Part shown: piece after piece, positions 20,647-32,096 of the stretch
Numbering within the stretch: position 1 is the first letter of the stretch
Layout of the letters: each line of letters begins with the position of its first letter
Assembly: GCF_030269925.1 (NCBI RefSeq)
Contig: NC_085131.1
Span: 2,866,001 to 2,930,000, forward strand
Length of the DNA: 64,000 nt
Direction: 5' to 3'
Source: Bombyx mori
Taxonomy: Eukaryota; Arthropoda; Insecta; Lepidoptera; Bombycidae
Made by a program: the position numbers and the translations under genes
Notes under the pieces: model-generated
Told to the model about the DNA's origin: nothing
Database searches by the model: none
What the model saw: the letters and a program-made list of their open reading frames with translations, nothing else

Positions 20647-20819
20647 TGATGTTACCACCCACCGCTGGATCAGAGCTCAGTTCCCCCACTTATGCGACCA
20701 CATTCCGTTTATAGGCTTTAGCGCTAAAATACAATCTTTTCCACGGTGTTCTCCGCGCGTTATGACATGTTGTTCTACAAAGGAGATTTCGAGAGAGAAA
20801 ACTACTGGTTGTGTGAGCG

Positions 20820-21008
20820 CGCACCACCATCTTGCCTGTTATAGTAGGAGTTTGTTTTGGTTCGAAGGGTGGGGCAACCGTTGTACCATAAAAGTGAAAC
20901 TTAGAACTCAAGGAAGGTCGGCATTTACGTTGTTAATATATATGGGCTCCGGTAACCACTTAACACAAGGTGGGTGGTGAGCTCTTACACTTATCTTTGC
21001 TATAAAAA
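20820..21008 (+). repeat. Decayed family A repeat
   Basis: GCACCACCATCTTGCCTGTT, GGTTCGAAGGGTGGGGCAAC, GGCTCCGGTAACCACTTAAC and a short A tail follow the family-A body with many changes. Confidence 0.65.
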
Positions 21009-21490
21009 TACACTTTAAATTTTTATATACATATTTCATATGATAACTTAATTTGAAATGTAGAGCGACTTATGATTTTTGATCTAGCTAGTCTTGATTT
21101 ATATTAAGCCGTAAACTTTGTAGAGTAGATAGGTCAATTAATGTATTATTTACCTCGTAAAAAAATCTAATAAAAATTATAAGACTACCAGATGAATACA
21201 ACCAACTTTTATAATTATATCCACATAAGAATTTTTTTATTGTAAAAGTGTGGCATCTCTGTAGCAATTATCAGTGTAAATTAAACACGATGTTTTATGA
21301 CGTTAATAAACACATACAAACTATAACGAACTGTAGATATAAAGGGAAAAAGCGTTGCTTGGAGAACACATAAAACAATTTTCTTTATCCCGAAGCAATT
21401 TATCATAAAATTGCTTTATCGTCGATCACAATTAAGTGAGATTGGACGCTATTGAGGCCAGTTAAGTCATCAATTCATTAATAGTCTTAA
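21009..21490. other. AT-rich spacer
   Basis: No gene or recognised repeat. Confidence 0.45.
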
Positions 21491-22547
21491 ATAATAGGTC
21501 CCTGGGCGCCAGAGGGCATCTCCCAGCGGCGTCTGTCGGCCGAATGCACTCCTAGCCCCGACCTGCATAGAACCCCTTTATGTACATGCAGAGCCCATTC
21601 CACCTGTTCACCCGTCCCTCTCTCCGCCCTTCGATTTAACGTGCATCTCGTTCCCACCTCAAAATCACATTCGGCCGTTTTCGTTTATGCTCGGATGCAA
21701 TAGCCGGTGTGCTCAGCTGAATATAATTTGGTGGCAGTCGCTTCCCGACCGCCGGAGGAGGCGGATCGTTTTCCCTCGCTCCCGCATACAAAACATCGCT
21801 ACGTTGCATCCTTTTTATAGGGATGTTCGTTCCTAGTTCCTACGTAGTGTTTACTAAGGATACGTGCCGTGACAATTAAGCCGGAATAGTTCAGTTGTGT
21901 CAGTGTGTGATTTAACGTTAATTAGATACTCGTTGTTTTCATGTTGCAACATACGGATGTGCCTAATGCAGTGAGATCCGTTTGATTGGCAAAAGTAAAC
22001 ATGATATGACAGATGTTAAATAATAGGATAGTTGCATTGCTATTAACGTTTTAATGGATGCAGCACACGAGCGACGCTAAAGCGGAAACATCAAATAGCT
22101 TAGTTGCAGTTTCGGTGACTGGGAAATTGTAATAGCAAGAACAGTCACGAGGCTCGATCGTGATACGTTGAATGAAGATTAGCTGCAGAAGAACAGCCTT
22201 TTTAATTTTAATCATAGTGATGTGCCGCTTAGTGAACTAAACAATCGACGTGATTCGTATGTGCTGCCGATCCTTAACGACAAAAGTGAAGGTAATACAA
22301 TAATATTTTGGTCGTGGGAGTAACGCAAGTCGGTAATGATGTGGCTGTTTTCTGATGATAATTTAACAAAACAATTCATTAAACAATAGTTCATTGTTCG
22401 TCGTTCGTACGAGAGTTTGTTGGTTAATTAAATTATTTGTGTGTAAGTTTTTGTAGTACGAGTGGGAAGTACAATGTATATTATAAAAACAATTGCCGAT
22501 TTAAATTCCTGAGTGAGATTTTGATTTCATTAAAGCTGATTAATTAA
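21491..22547 (+). promoter_or_regulatory. GC-rich unique region, possible promoter and 5' exon
   Basis: 21500-21800 is distinctly GC-rich against its AT-rich neighbours and matches none of the repeat families in the window. An arthropod initiator-like TCAGTT lies at 21891-21896, with TTTTATAGG upstream at 21820-21828 (too far for a standard TATA box). A donor-like GAAG|GTAATA occurs near 22291. No coding frame is seen, so any exon would be untranslated. This could equally be an unrecognised transposon. Confidence 0.25.
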
Positions 22548-22660
22548 TGTAAGGCAGCGGCTTGGCTCTGCCCCTGGCATTGCTGAAGTCCATGGGCGAT
22601 GGTAACCACTCACCATCAGGTGGGCATGAGCTCGTATGCCTACAAGGGCAATAAAAAAAT
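22548..22660 (+). repeat. Family B stub (LINE tail)
   Basis: AAGGCAGCGGCTTGGCTCTG ... TACAAGGGCAATAAAAAAA. Begins at the same base as the other stubs. Confidence 0.8.
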
Positions 22661-23277
22661 GAAAAAATAAATAAATAAAAAAAACAATTTTTCATAATCA
22701 TTAATTGTATCAATTTCAGCAATAGTTTGTTAGTTGGTCTGGGTTTGTTTTGGGGAGCATTGATACAACATATTAATTAAGCAAAAATGCATCTTCTACT
22801 TTTAACCGCGAAAAATGAATATTATTTTAAGACTAATTAATTTCAAAAATTCAAAGGCAAGCTAATACGCGAGCGAAACAGTTAAAGGTAGATAAATGTT
22901 TGATATCTTTTCAGGTATAATTGAAAAATATAAGTGCCACAAAACACAGTAAAGTGAAGTGGGTATTGTTTCATCATCATCATATTAATAACACGAAAGT
23001 TTGTAAGAAGAATAATTTTATCAAGTAAGTGTTTAGTAAAATATTTTTAGGTTTACGATCTAAGACTACTGCTCATTTTTACTGTTGATTCTCGCATTAG
23101 TTTTAATAAATTTAACAAATTCACTTGTTTTTATTTATATTTATTTACAAACACGACTGTGGTTTGAAACGGTAAAACTGTCTTTTAAATGACGTATAGG
23201 TAATTAAGTTAACATCTTTTGTTCTCTTCGTTTTTTTAATTTAAACACGGGCCTTTATTAATGGTTATAAAAAATAA
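22661..23277. other. AT-rich spacer
   Basis: No gene or recognised repeat. Confidence 0.45.
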
Positions 23278-23602
23278 TCTATACTAATATTATAAAGCTG
23301 AAGAGATTGTTTGTTTGAACGCGCTAATCTCGGGAACTACTGGTCCGATTTGAAAAATTGTTTCAGTGTTGTATAGCCAATTTATTGAGGATAGCTATAG
23401 GCTATATAACATCACGGTAAGACCAATACAAGTGGAGCACCAATAAATAATGTTTCAAGGGGATAGGTAGGGGTTTAAATGGCTCCTTAATATTCTATAA
23501 TTCAAAAATATTTTCACTTTCTACGTAAATGAAGTGGGGGGTGAAATTTAGCGTTAGCGAAAGTAGCTATTCCATGCGGACGGAGTCGCGGGCAAAAGCT
23601 AT
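23278..23602 (+). mobile_element. Non-autonomous Helitron, decayed 3' end
   Basis: Starts TCTATACTAATATTATAAAG and contains CTCGGGAACTACTGGTCCGA near 23328. The 3' end reads GACGGAGTCGCGGGCAAAAG then CTATG in place of the expected CTAGT. Typical lepidopteran Helitron layout without coding sequence. Confidence 0.65.
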
Positions 23603-24165
23603 GTTTTTATAAATCTTCCACACAAGCTGTGCAAAATAGTCTAATGGTGAACAAAAACTCTTAACATAATTTTGTTTTCGTACACCGTAATTATGTAAAG
23701 ACTTCTGTAAAAATAATTTATGAAAACAAGTTATTTTCCAAGTAATTTTAGATCACTAATTATTTTCGTGCGTCAGCGCGAGAGGATCGACTTGGATTAT
23801 AAAGAGGTCAAAAGTTAAATAGGTACATTAAAATTAGAATCCATTTCTAATAAGCAGATATTTTGCCTTTAACACTGACATATTGTCTTTTATTTGTCTA
23901 TATTTACTTTTTTGGCTTAGAAATAAACCTTAAAACCAGCGGAAAAGCTTTGAAAAAAAAATCGGGAAGTAGTTTTTTGTTCAAATCTTCCGCATTTTAA
24001 TAAAAGAGAATATGTAATACATAATAATATATAAAAAAAATCATAGAAAACCGTAGAAGTAAGAAGTAAAATGAACCTTAGATGTCGTTTATACTAAGTG
24101 ATTATGGTCGAATTTCGATAATTATCAAACTAACCATCATTACAATTACGAGTAAATAGGCAGCG
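23603..24165. other. AT-rich spacer
   Basis: No gene or recognised repeat. Confidence 0.45.
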
Positions 24166-24285
24166 GCTCTCGGTAGGCAGCGGATTGGTTCTGCCCCTGG
24201 CACTGCTGAAGTCCATGGGCAACGGTAACCACTCACCATCAGGTGGGCTGTATGCTCGTCTGCCTATAAGGGCAATAAAAAAAAA
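24166..24285 (+). repeat. Family B stub (LINE tail) with duplicated start
   Basis: GGTAGGCAGCGGATTGGTTC ... AAGGGCAATAAAAAAAA. Directly before it a partial second start, TAGGCAGCGGCTCT (24156-24170), is duplicated. Confidence 0.8.
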
Positions 24286-24431
24286 CCATACAAAATTAAA
24301 AAGTTTAGGACGACACTTGTACATTCGATAGTTTCAATAGCTTACGCGAATCGTAGACACAATAATTAAATCTGCTATTACGGCTAAATCTCTCGCATTT
24401 ATTCTAGTCTCAGTGGTCGGTGGTGGTCGGT

Positions 24432-24500
24432 AGCAAAAGCAATGCTTCGCAGAATCTACCCACTGGGAAGATCCGCCGAGAAACTCAGGGGGCTGTGTCT
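24432..24500 (-). repeat. Bm1-like SINE, part left of R1 insertion
   Basis: GCTTCGCAGAATCTACCCAC, GAAGATCCGCCGAGAAACTC and GGGGGCTGTGTCT match Bm1 (compare 365-440). The copy is interrupted at 24500 by the R1-like element and resumes at 25267. Confidence 0.75.
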
Positions 24501-24809
24501 CACCCGGGCTGCCACCAGTGCGGGCACCCGGACGATGACGCGCAGCACGCGCTCGAAACGTGCCCGCGTTGGGAGCACTCGCGGCGAGATCTCGTCGCGG
24601 TGCTGGGGAGTAACCTCTCCCTGCGGGCTGTCGTCGCCCGCATGTTAGAGGATCAGGGCTCGTGGGAGGCCATGGCCAGGTTTTGTGACCTGGTAATGGC
24701 GTCCCGTGAGGCTGAGGAGCGTGAAAGGGAGTGGGATCCCTCTTCAGCACCTCAGCGCAGAAGGCGGGATGGCCGGCGCGGGCGTGAAGCTCCCGCTCAG
24801 CCCCCGTAG
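24501..24809 (+). pseudogene. R1-type ORF2 C-terminus with zinc knuckle
   Basis: From 24501 the frame reads HPGCHQCGHPDDDAQHALET then CPRWEHSRRDLVAVLG and ends REAPAQPP before the TAG at 24807-24809. The C-x2-C...H...C pattern (CHQC, H, C) is the C-terminal zinc knuckle of R1-clade proteins. The endonuclease and RT domains are missing because of 5' truncation. An upstream ATG at 24420 lies in the target SINE and is not native. Confidence 0.8.
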
Positions 24810-25266
24810 GGACTATCAGGTGGCGGGTGCGGGGGCGCCCGGTACTCGACTGTCGGTCCGGTGGTGGGGCGGTGCAAGGTGGCTCCTGTGCGCCGCCCAC
24901 GGTGTATCTCCCGAAATGACGTCCTTCGGGATTTTCCCGGAGATGAAATCCCGTCTTATCATCAGGACGGGTACCGGCGAAGGCAGACTTTCGGCGCGCA
25001 CTGCGGTACCGTATGTCTGGTGTAGCCGGTGTGGTGGAGCTCGATGGGGTTTAGTCGGTAGTCGTTCTGCGGGGCAAGTGCTTCGCGCGCCTTTTTCAAG
25101 GCGTAGTCTCCTGTGAGAAATTGGGGGAGGTGAAGGACCTCGGCCCTTCTCTTCTCCCCTTCTTCCTCTCAGGAGGCGCCGGAGTCCGACATAACCCGGT
25201 TCGTTACCCCCCCGGACCGGGTATCCGTAAATGGATTCCCCAGCGTTAAAAAAAAAAAAAAAAAAA
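24501..25266 (+). mobile_element. R1-clade LINE 3' end with 13-bp TSD
   Basis: A GC-rich 766-bp insertion ending in a long A-run (25249-25266). It is flanked by perfect copies of GGGGGCTGTGTCT at 24488-24500 and 25267-25279. It holds the last ~100 codons of an R1-type ORF2 and a 3' UTR of about 450 bp. 5' truncation and target duplication are the usual products of target-primed reverse transcription. The target here is a Bm1 SINE, not 28S rDNA. Confidence 0.88.
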
Positions 25267-25300
25267 GGGGGCTGTGTCTGAGGATTAAGCTCGACTCTGT
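25267..25300 (-). repeat. Bm1-like SINE, part right of R1 insertion
   Basis: GGGGGCTGTGTCTGAGGATT and AAGCTCG continue the Bm1 copy cut at 24500 and then decay. Confidence 0.6.
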
Positions 25301-25349
25301 TCGTGTTCCATCTTTTAATACTGGCGTTACGGCATTTACCCTACATTTG

Positions 25350-25576
25350 AAGTCGTCGTGGCCTAGAGGATAAGACGTCCGGTGCATTCGTGTTGAAGCG
25401 ATGCACCGGTGTTCGAATTCGAGGCGGGTACCAATTTTTCGAATGAAATACGTACTCAACAAATGTTCACGATTGGCTTCCACGGTGAAGGAATAACATC
25501 GTGTAATAAAAATCAAACCCGCAAAATTATAATTTGCGTAATTACTGGTGGTAGGACCTATTCTGAGTCCGCGGAG
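25350..25576 (+). repeat. tRNA-Arg-like SINE head, truncated before body
   Basis: GTCGTGGCCTAGAGGATAAG then GGTGTTCGAATTCGAGGCGG give A- and B-box-like sequence; the linker ends AATTTGCGTAATTACTGG. The family-A body stops after about 30 bp (TGGTAGGACCTATTCTGAGT), where mariner sequence begins. Confidence 0.75.
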
Positions 25577-26008
25577 TGACTGAGGCATACTTTTGTGAAA
25601 AAGATATCAAAACATCGGCACAAGTGTATCAAGATACCATTCTTGAGAAGGTAGTGAAGCCCCTTAACAACACCATGTCCAATAATCAAGAATGGTCTTT
25701 CCAGCAAGACTCGGCGCCAGGTCATAAAGCTCGGTCTACGCAGTCTTGGTTGGAAACGAATGTTTCGGAATTCATCAGCTGAAGACTGGCCGTCGTCTAG
25801 TCCCGATCTTAATCCGCTGGATTATGATTTATGGTCAGTTTTAGAGAGTACGGCTTGCTCTAAACGCCATGATAATTTGGAATCCCTAAAATAATTCGTA
25901 CGATTGGCAGTGAAAATTTTTCCCATGGAAGGAGTGCGTGCTCCTATTGATAACTGGTCTCAACGTTTAAAGGACTGTATTGCAGCCAATGGAGACCACT
26001 TCGAATAA
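25577..26008 (+). pseudogene. mariner transposase C-terminal half, broken
   Basis: Reads TEAYFCEKDIKTSAQVYQDT, ILEKVVKPLNNT and QQDSAPGHKARSTQSWLE. After a one-base shift near 25778 it continues EDWPSSSPDLNPLDYDLWSV, and then a stop interrupts LESLK. It ends KDCIAANGDHFE and TAA at 26006-26008. The aspartates in QQDS and SPDLNP are the second and third catalytic positions of Tc1/mariner DDE/D enzymes, about 32 residues apart. The N-terminal DNA-binding half and first aspartate are missing; the 5' side is fused to a SINE head. Confidence 0.8.
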
Positions 26009-26160
26009 GCTTTTTATACTTTAAATTAGTTTATATTTATATATTAAACTAACACACTGTAAAAGTAATAAATGTTATTTGCAATAGATTTTTTTTTCCC
26101 TTTGTCTCAGTATTTATGGCAAGACTAGGTATAGGCTCTTAGCATGTTATTTTTTTTAAT
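26009..26160. other. Probable mariner 3' flank
   Basis: AT-rich sequence after the transposase stop. A terminal inverted repeat could not be confirmed because the left end of the element is missing. Confidence 0.3.
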
Positions 26161-26600
26161 TTTTTTATTGCTTATATGGGTGGATGAGCTCACAGCCCAC
26201 CTGGTGTTAAGTGGTTACTGGAGCCCATAGACATATATAACGTAAATGCGTCACCCACCTTGCGATATAAATTCTAAGGTCTCAAGTATAGTTATAACGA
26301 CTGTCCCACCTTTCAAACCGAAATGCATTACCGCTTCACGGCAGAAATAGGCAGGGTGGTGGTACCTATCCATGCGGACTCTTAAGAGGTCCTACCACCA
26401 GTAATTACGCAAATTATAATTATGCGGGTTTGATTTTCATTACACGATGCTATTCCTTCACCGTGGAAGTCAATCGTGAACCTATTTCATTAGAGTACCT
26501 ATTTCATTAAAAAAATTGGTACCCGCCTGGGATTCGAATACCGGTGCATCGTTCAACACGAATACACCGGACGTCTTATCCTTTAGGCCACGACGACTTC
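26161..26600 (-). repeat. Composite SINE: family A body with tRNA-Arg-like head
   Basis: Tail at left (T-run, ATTGCTTATATGGGTGGATG), body to GTCCTACCACCAGTAATTAC, linker, then the head at right, whose minus strand reads GTGGCCTAAAGGATAAGACG and GTATTCGAATCCCAGGCGGG. There is a small duplication in the linker (CCTATTTCATTAGAGTACCT). About 440 bp, essentially complete. Confidence 0.85.
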
Positions 26601-26816
26601 ACTTCTTCAGTTGTATTAAAATGCAATCAAGAAATACAAATAAACTAACATAGATTAAGAACAGTTTATACATCAAGCAAAGCATAAATACAAAAAAAGT
26701 CAGTTAAGAATCTAAAACATGAATCAAATTAAAATAAGACAAACCCTCTAAAACCAAGAAATCTAAGAAGAATAAAAAATATTAACTGTAAAATTACTTT
26801 AACGGAATTATAAGAA

Positions 26817-27191
26817 CTAGAGGTCCCGCAGTAGTCGAAATTCGAATATAATTAATTGGAATTGTAAGTTTGTACACTATTATGATTGTATTTTATACTT
26901 CTATAATCACAAATTTTGCCAAGACACTATAAAAAACTACACTATTTGACAACAGACGTCAAGAACAAAAGTTTGACAATAAATAGTATGCATGCGTGTG
27001 TGCGTCAAATACATGGTATGTAGTGTGCGTAATGTTTTCTTTATTGATTTAATGTATCTTTAATGCATTATTTTTAAAAAAATATTAGCATTGTGCACTT
27101 CTTCTCTATATTCTCTATAAGTATGGAAAATTTCATACTCCTCCGTCTGCGCAACTTTCGTAAAAAGGGATACAAAGTTTTTGCTTCACGT
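26817..27191 (-). mobile_element. Non-autonomous Helitron (copy 1 of 4), 5' end damaged
   Basis: On the minus strand it ends with the hairpin-forming CGAATTTCGACTACTGCGGG and CTAG before T. On the plus strand this is A then CTAGAGGTCCCGCAGTAGTC at 26817. Its 5' side (CACGTGAAGC-like) is changed at 27190, so TC is not visible. The same ~420-bp sequence occurs at 37657, 43246 and 47504. It resembles the Lep1-type lepidopteran Helitrons as I remember them. Confidence 0.7.
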
Positions 27192-27459
27192 TGATCAGTA
27201 ATATTACCAATACACAAGCTGTTGGGTTGAGTTAAGCCACAAAATTGTCTAGACGCTTTTAGTTGAACTTATTAAATTTTCACTATGATCAAAACCGAAG
27301 TTAACTGAACGTTTGCTATATTCTCTGCGAGGTCGATATTGGGTTTCTGTGGAAAGCAAAAATACAAGTTTGACTCCTTGGTTTGGCGCTGCGATGAAGA
27401 TATAGGATTTCAAAAATATTTACAGAGGAGAATAGTTTGTCTTTTGTAAAAAAATATTT

Positions 27460-27650
27460 TTTTTTTTTATTGCTTAGATGGGTGGACGAGCTCACAGGCC
27501 ACCTGATGTTAAGTGGTTACCTAACCCTTAGAAATCTACAACGTAAATGCCCCACCCTTCAAACCGATACGCATTATTGCTTCACGGCAGAAATAGGTAG
27601 GGTGGTGGTACCCAACCGCGCTGACTCACAAGAGGTCCGACCACTAGTAA
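27460..27650 (-). repeat. Family A repeat with internal deletion
   Basis: Tail and head are present, but the middle (about 60 bp covering ACCTTGAGATATAAG...ACGGCTGCC) is missing: CAACGTAAATGC joins directly to CCCACCCTTCAAACC. Confidence 0.8.
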
Positions 27651-27959
27651 TAGATAAAAATGTTACTATAGATAAAAATTGTAGTTACAAGATTCGGCAT
27701 CGTTTCTTAACCGACAACTTATTTTGTTACGTAAAAAAAGCTCTCTTTAAACAGAACACGTTTTTGTTCGAACTTTCGCCGAACTTCAACGAGAATCTTT
27801 TGTGTTGCTCAGTCTTTAACTAGCAAGTTTTAGTAGAGATACGATTTTCTTTGTTTTTCTATTTTATTTTCTGGCTTAGATACCTAGAAGCGTTCACTGG
27901 CCATCGGGTAGTAAGTGATTATAGACACTGCGGTATAAAAAAATACACTCTGTAGAATT

Positions 27960-28200
27960 GCTGGTGGTAGGACCTCTTGTGAGTCCGCGGGGGTGGGTAC
28001 CACCGCCCTGCCTATTTCTACCGTGAAGCAGTAATGCGTTTCGGTTTGAAGGGTGGGGCGGCCGTTGTAACTATACTTGAGACCTTAGAACTTATATCTC
28101 AAGGTGGGTGGTGGCGCTTAAGTTGTAGATGTCTATGAGCTCCAGTAACCACTTAACACCAGGTGGGTTGTGAGCTCGTTCACCTAACTAAGCAATAAAA
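27960..28200 (+). repeat. Family A repeat, body only
   Basis: Complete body CTGGTGGTAGGACCTCTTGT to CTAAGCAATAAAAAAA. A ~24-bp phrase with GTGATTATAGACAC... and TATAAAAAAATACACCCTGTAG flanks both sides (27915-27955 and 28211-28250), suggesting a long target duplication. Confidence 0.85.
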
Positions 28201-28540
28201 AAATTTAAAAAGTGATTATAGACACAGTAGTATAAAAAAATACACCCTGTAGAAATACCTATGTAAGTACTCTGCTTGATTCGCAAAGAAAAATGCAGCT
28301 TAAGTTTTTTGACAAACGAGCATCTAGCTAATAGTAAGTAATCACCGTCGCTCGTGGTCATTAGCACAATCAAGCCGCCGTCTACATATTTCTACTGTAA
28401 ATAAGCCCACACTTAGTATCCGGTCTTACCGAAATCTCTAGACAACACGCGTACGAAATCGGCACTAAAGTAACAATTAAGCGGGCCACACATACCCGAC
28501 TTACATAATTAGGCGCTAATACAACAGTATTAATTCTGAA

Positions 28541-28738
28541 ATTGCCCTGCCTATTTCTGTCGTGAAGCAGAAATGCGTTTCGGCTTGAAGGGTGGGCAGC
28601 CGTTGTAGCTAAACTTGAGACTTTAGAACTTATATCTCAAGTTGGGTGGCGCATTTACGCCGTAGATGTCTATGGGCTCCAGTAACCACTTAACACCAGG
28701 TGGGCGGTAAGCTCATCCACCCATCTAAGCAATAAAAA
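28541..28738 (+). repeat. Family A repeat, 5'-truncated
   Basis: Begins within the body (TGCCCTGCCTATTTCTGTCG) and ends CTAAGCAATAAAAAAG. Confidence 0.8.
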
Positions 28739-30310
28739 AGGGGGGCTTAGAAGCCCTGTAGATGACAGATACAACTAACCTTTCTCTAAAGTTAGCAAAA
28801 CATGACACTGATTTGAGGTAGGCAAGTTGCTATTATAACTCAGATTTCGACCTCACGTCTTAAGGCGGTAGCTCATAAAAGATCAGCCATAAGCTCGTCT
28901 GTTTATTTACAAGAAATCAAAAGAAATATATCCACTATTGCTCAATACACTAGCAGTACTGAAAGAGAAATTCAATAAGCCATAGCTCTGGGAAAAATAT
29001 CAATAAAAACAGTAAATGTATTCTCTAGAGCGTAATTTTATAGCTATCCGCTTTTCCCGAAGCGCATGTTTCTGGAGCCACAAGTGTTCCTGATACGTCT
29101 GTAAGATATTTATGTATATACATTTTTTTTGTATATTTTATTCAGAGCCAATGAACTATAAGTAATGAGCGGCCATGTTGGAATGAAATATTGAAAAATA
29201 CAATCAATTTTCGCAAGGCGGGCTCCGTACAATATTTGAAGTTCTCTTAAATATTTTGTATGTTACTGAAATTGGGCGATTCCTAGTTGTTTTAGTCACT
29301 GGTAGCCTTGAGTCCTGTAAAATGCGGTTCTGTTTCGATTACTGATTGGAATCTGGATACTCGTTGAAAATAGAAAAAATAGATTTAGGGTTTAATCTAC
29401 CATTTTTATAGTTATATTACTTTAGACGCTTCGATACTTTAGGTCTCCGTAATCGCGGACGACTAAGGTGCTATATTTTAGAGATGTTTGCCATTCGAGA
29501 TTTTAGTGTAGTAGTCTTAGACGCCTACGTTTCGGACCAAACCAGGTAGTAACTCATTCGTTACCGATGCGGATTTCAAATTGAATATTACCCAAACATT
29601 CGACATTTCTTTTTGATATTTATGCTTTTAAAATGTTTTTTTACAAACATTTTTACAGTTTTCTTGGTCACGTACATATGTCATGATTGACTGTGGAGCG
29701 CTTAACATTTTCATTATATTTCTTAAAACTAATAATAATAATAATGTTTTTATTGCAAGTAATCATGACTCATATAAATTGTTAATAAGACTTAGACCTA
29801 TGTTAGTAGTTATATTGAAATAAATAAATTATATTTAAATAAATTAATAATATAATAAATAAAGCCTAATGGTAATTATATATCGCCTCATTCGTCGGAA
29901 TGAATTGGATCTTTAAATCGAAAAAAGGTTTATGGTATATTTACGTAAGCTGCTAACATAGCTGTCAGCAATTACGTACATTACATAATATATGTAATGA
30001 TGGTCAAACAAAATGAGCAAAATCCAATATAAATTAATAATCCAAAATAATTACACTTTTTTTCCCTAAAATTGCAAGAACTTCGTTTTGTAATTTAGTC
30101 CCGAGGAACCCTAACACTGGAGGGTTGTATCGACCTACTTTCATTAAAGATCATTAGAGTTCCGAAGATGAAAAATGAAAAATGTTAAGCTTCTTATTGT
30201 GTGATACTGATAGTATTTCCAAACGTAGTCGTCCCAAATAGATTTTTTAATTAAGCAACGTATTTTATTATGATGGTAAGTTTTACTAATTAGTTTACTT
30301 ATTACGCATT
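28739..30310. other. No gene recognised
   Basis: AT-rich, with an (AAT)n-type stretch at 29730-29745 and no long open frame. Nothing matches the repeat families defined here. Confidence 0.45.
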
Positions 30311-30685
30311 AGTGTTCGAATCCCGCAGGCAGGTACCAATTTTTCTAATGAAATACGTACTTAACAAATGTTCACCATTGACTTCCACGACGAAGAAATA
30401 ACATCGTGCAATAAAAAAAATCAAATCCGCAAAATTATAATTTGCGTAATTACTGATGGTAGGAAGTCTTGTGTAGGTACCACCACCCTGTCGATTTCAA
30501 CCGTGAAGCAGTAATGCGTTTCGGTTTGAAAGGTTGGGCAGCCGTTGTAACTATACTGAGACCTTAGAACTCATGTCTTAAGGTTGGTGGCGGCATTATT
30601 AACGTTGTAGATGTCTATGGGCTATGGTAACCACTTAACACCAGGTGGGCTGTCGGCTCGTCAACCCATTTATGCAATAAAATGA
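30311..30685 (+). repeat. Composite SINE, 5'-truncated in tRNA head
   Basis: Starts at the B-box (GTGTTCGAATCCCGCAGGCA), has the full linker (AACAAATGTTCACCATTGAC ... AATTTGCGTAATTACTG) and a family-A body to TATGCAATAAAATG. Confidence 0.8.
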
Positions 30686-30884
30686 AATAAAAAGTTGTTT
30701 TTTAAACATTTGTTTTCGTCAATGGGTACACGAGATCTTGAAACAGCTTAGTTATAAAGTCTGAGTAAATAGTGCTGTCCATTTTGCGGCATAAATTAGA
30801 AGTCACATTTAGTAAACCCAAATCTTCAAACATGGACTATGATTGCTTCGCGATAAAAATTTATGTTGTTGGTAGATCTCGTAT

Positions 30885-31100
30885 GTCGTATCACTCTTGT
30901 CAGAGCGGTCGTGGTCGTCATCCAGTATCATTGCTGTGGGCAGATGCTATGCGCCTCACGAGCAATCACCACTCCTCGCGGTTTGTGGTGAGCCTGGTAC
31001 ACTCATGCAAACAGCCGCCAACTGCCGACTTGATCTGGTCGGTCCATCGCATGGGCACCCTACCACGCGGTCTGGTGCCTTCTACTTTGCCCTGAACGAC
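30885..31100 (-). pseudogene. RTE-like LINE C-terminal fragment
   Basis: Minus strand reads VVQGKVEGTRPRGRVPMRWT, DQIKSAVGGCLHECTRLT and NREEW, a C-terminal region distantly like that at 18274 but of a different subfamily. Stops follow in the 3' part. Confidence 0.6.
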
Positions 31101-31379
31101 AAGGCAAATAGATATACCTATATATATTTGTATGCTTATCCTGCTACATGATAAGAAACTGCATTCCAAACAGAAATTTATAAAACCAAGCGACAAATTA
31201 ACGTTCTTTACAAAGCAAAGGCTTCGTTGAGAATTTAATAATTTTTGTGCATTAAATTAAATACTTTACGGTTTTTCTGACTAGCTGAAATTATTAAAAG
31301 TATTTTTACACTTTTCTCTTAAGCATCAAGCCCGATGCCGTGACGTGACTATTGTTTTTTTTATTATTGCCGTCATCAA

Positions 31380-31450
31380 TGCCATCATTGACGTCAGCAA
31401 TGCCAGGAGCAGAGCCCAGCCTCTGCCTACCGCTATACCATTTACCTGAT
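31380..31450 (-). repeat. Family B stub, minus strand, decayed
   Basis: TGACGTCAGCAATGCCAGGA and CAGCCTCTGCCTACCGC are the reverse complement of the LINE tail start. A second, partial copy with TGCCTGATGGTAAGTAATCA-like sequence follows. Confidence 0.5.
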
Positions 31451-31803
31451 GTCGCCTGATGGTAAGTAATCAGCATCACCACGGACACCACCAATGCCGG
31501 AGACACAGCCAATGCCGCTGTTCACTGAAGCTATTTAACGATTTTATTTAACACCCTAGCATAGTTACGTACTCCAGATTAAAGCTCTTGCCATTTCAAT
31601 ATCGGCTTCGATCAGCTAGAATAAGCTTAATGTTATTCAAAACGTGTCTGAACATTATCCCCAGTTGCTGATCGCGCACGACTCTTGAACGTTGGGTGGT
31701 ATAAGAATTTATTTTAGCTTTAGTTATGAGTACTGAAAATAGTTTCCTATTTAATTTGTCTGTTACTGCGTAAACGTCTGAATAGTATGGCCAACTTTTT
31801 TAC

Positions 31804-32042
31804 AGGTGGTAGGACCTCTTGTGAGTACGCACGGGTAGGTACCACCACCCCGCCTATGCCGTGCCTATGCCGTGAAGCAGTAATGCGTTTCGGTTTGAAG
31901 GGTTGGGTAGCCGTTGTACCTATACTGAGACCTTAGAACTTGTACTCAAGGTGAGTGGCGCATTTACGTTGTAGATGTCTATGGGCTCCAGTAACCACCA
32001 TCAGGTGGGCTGTGAGCTCGTCCACACATCTAAGCAATAAAA
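31804..32042 (+). repeat. Family A repeat, body only
   Basis: GGTGGTAGGACCTCTTGTGA to CATCTAAGCAATAAAAAA, with a small tandem duplication CCTATGCCGTG at 31852-31872. Confidence 0.85.
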
Positions 32043-32096
32043 AAAACCCATGAAATCACTGATGATAGCTATTCGAAATATAAAGGGGCTATTGCA

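Noticed and set aside
21891..21929. Initiator plus downstream promoter element pair
   Set aside because: TCAGTT and AGATAC are present, but AGATAC starts at about +32, not at the +28 required by the usual spacing.
24334..24900. 188-codon minus-strand ORF
   Set aside because: It is the antisense of the R1-type C-terminus and its GC-rich 3' UTR.
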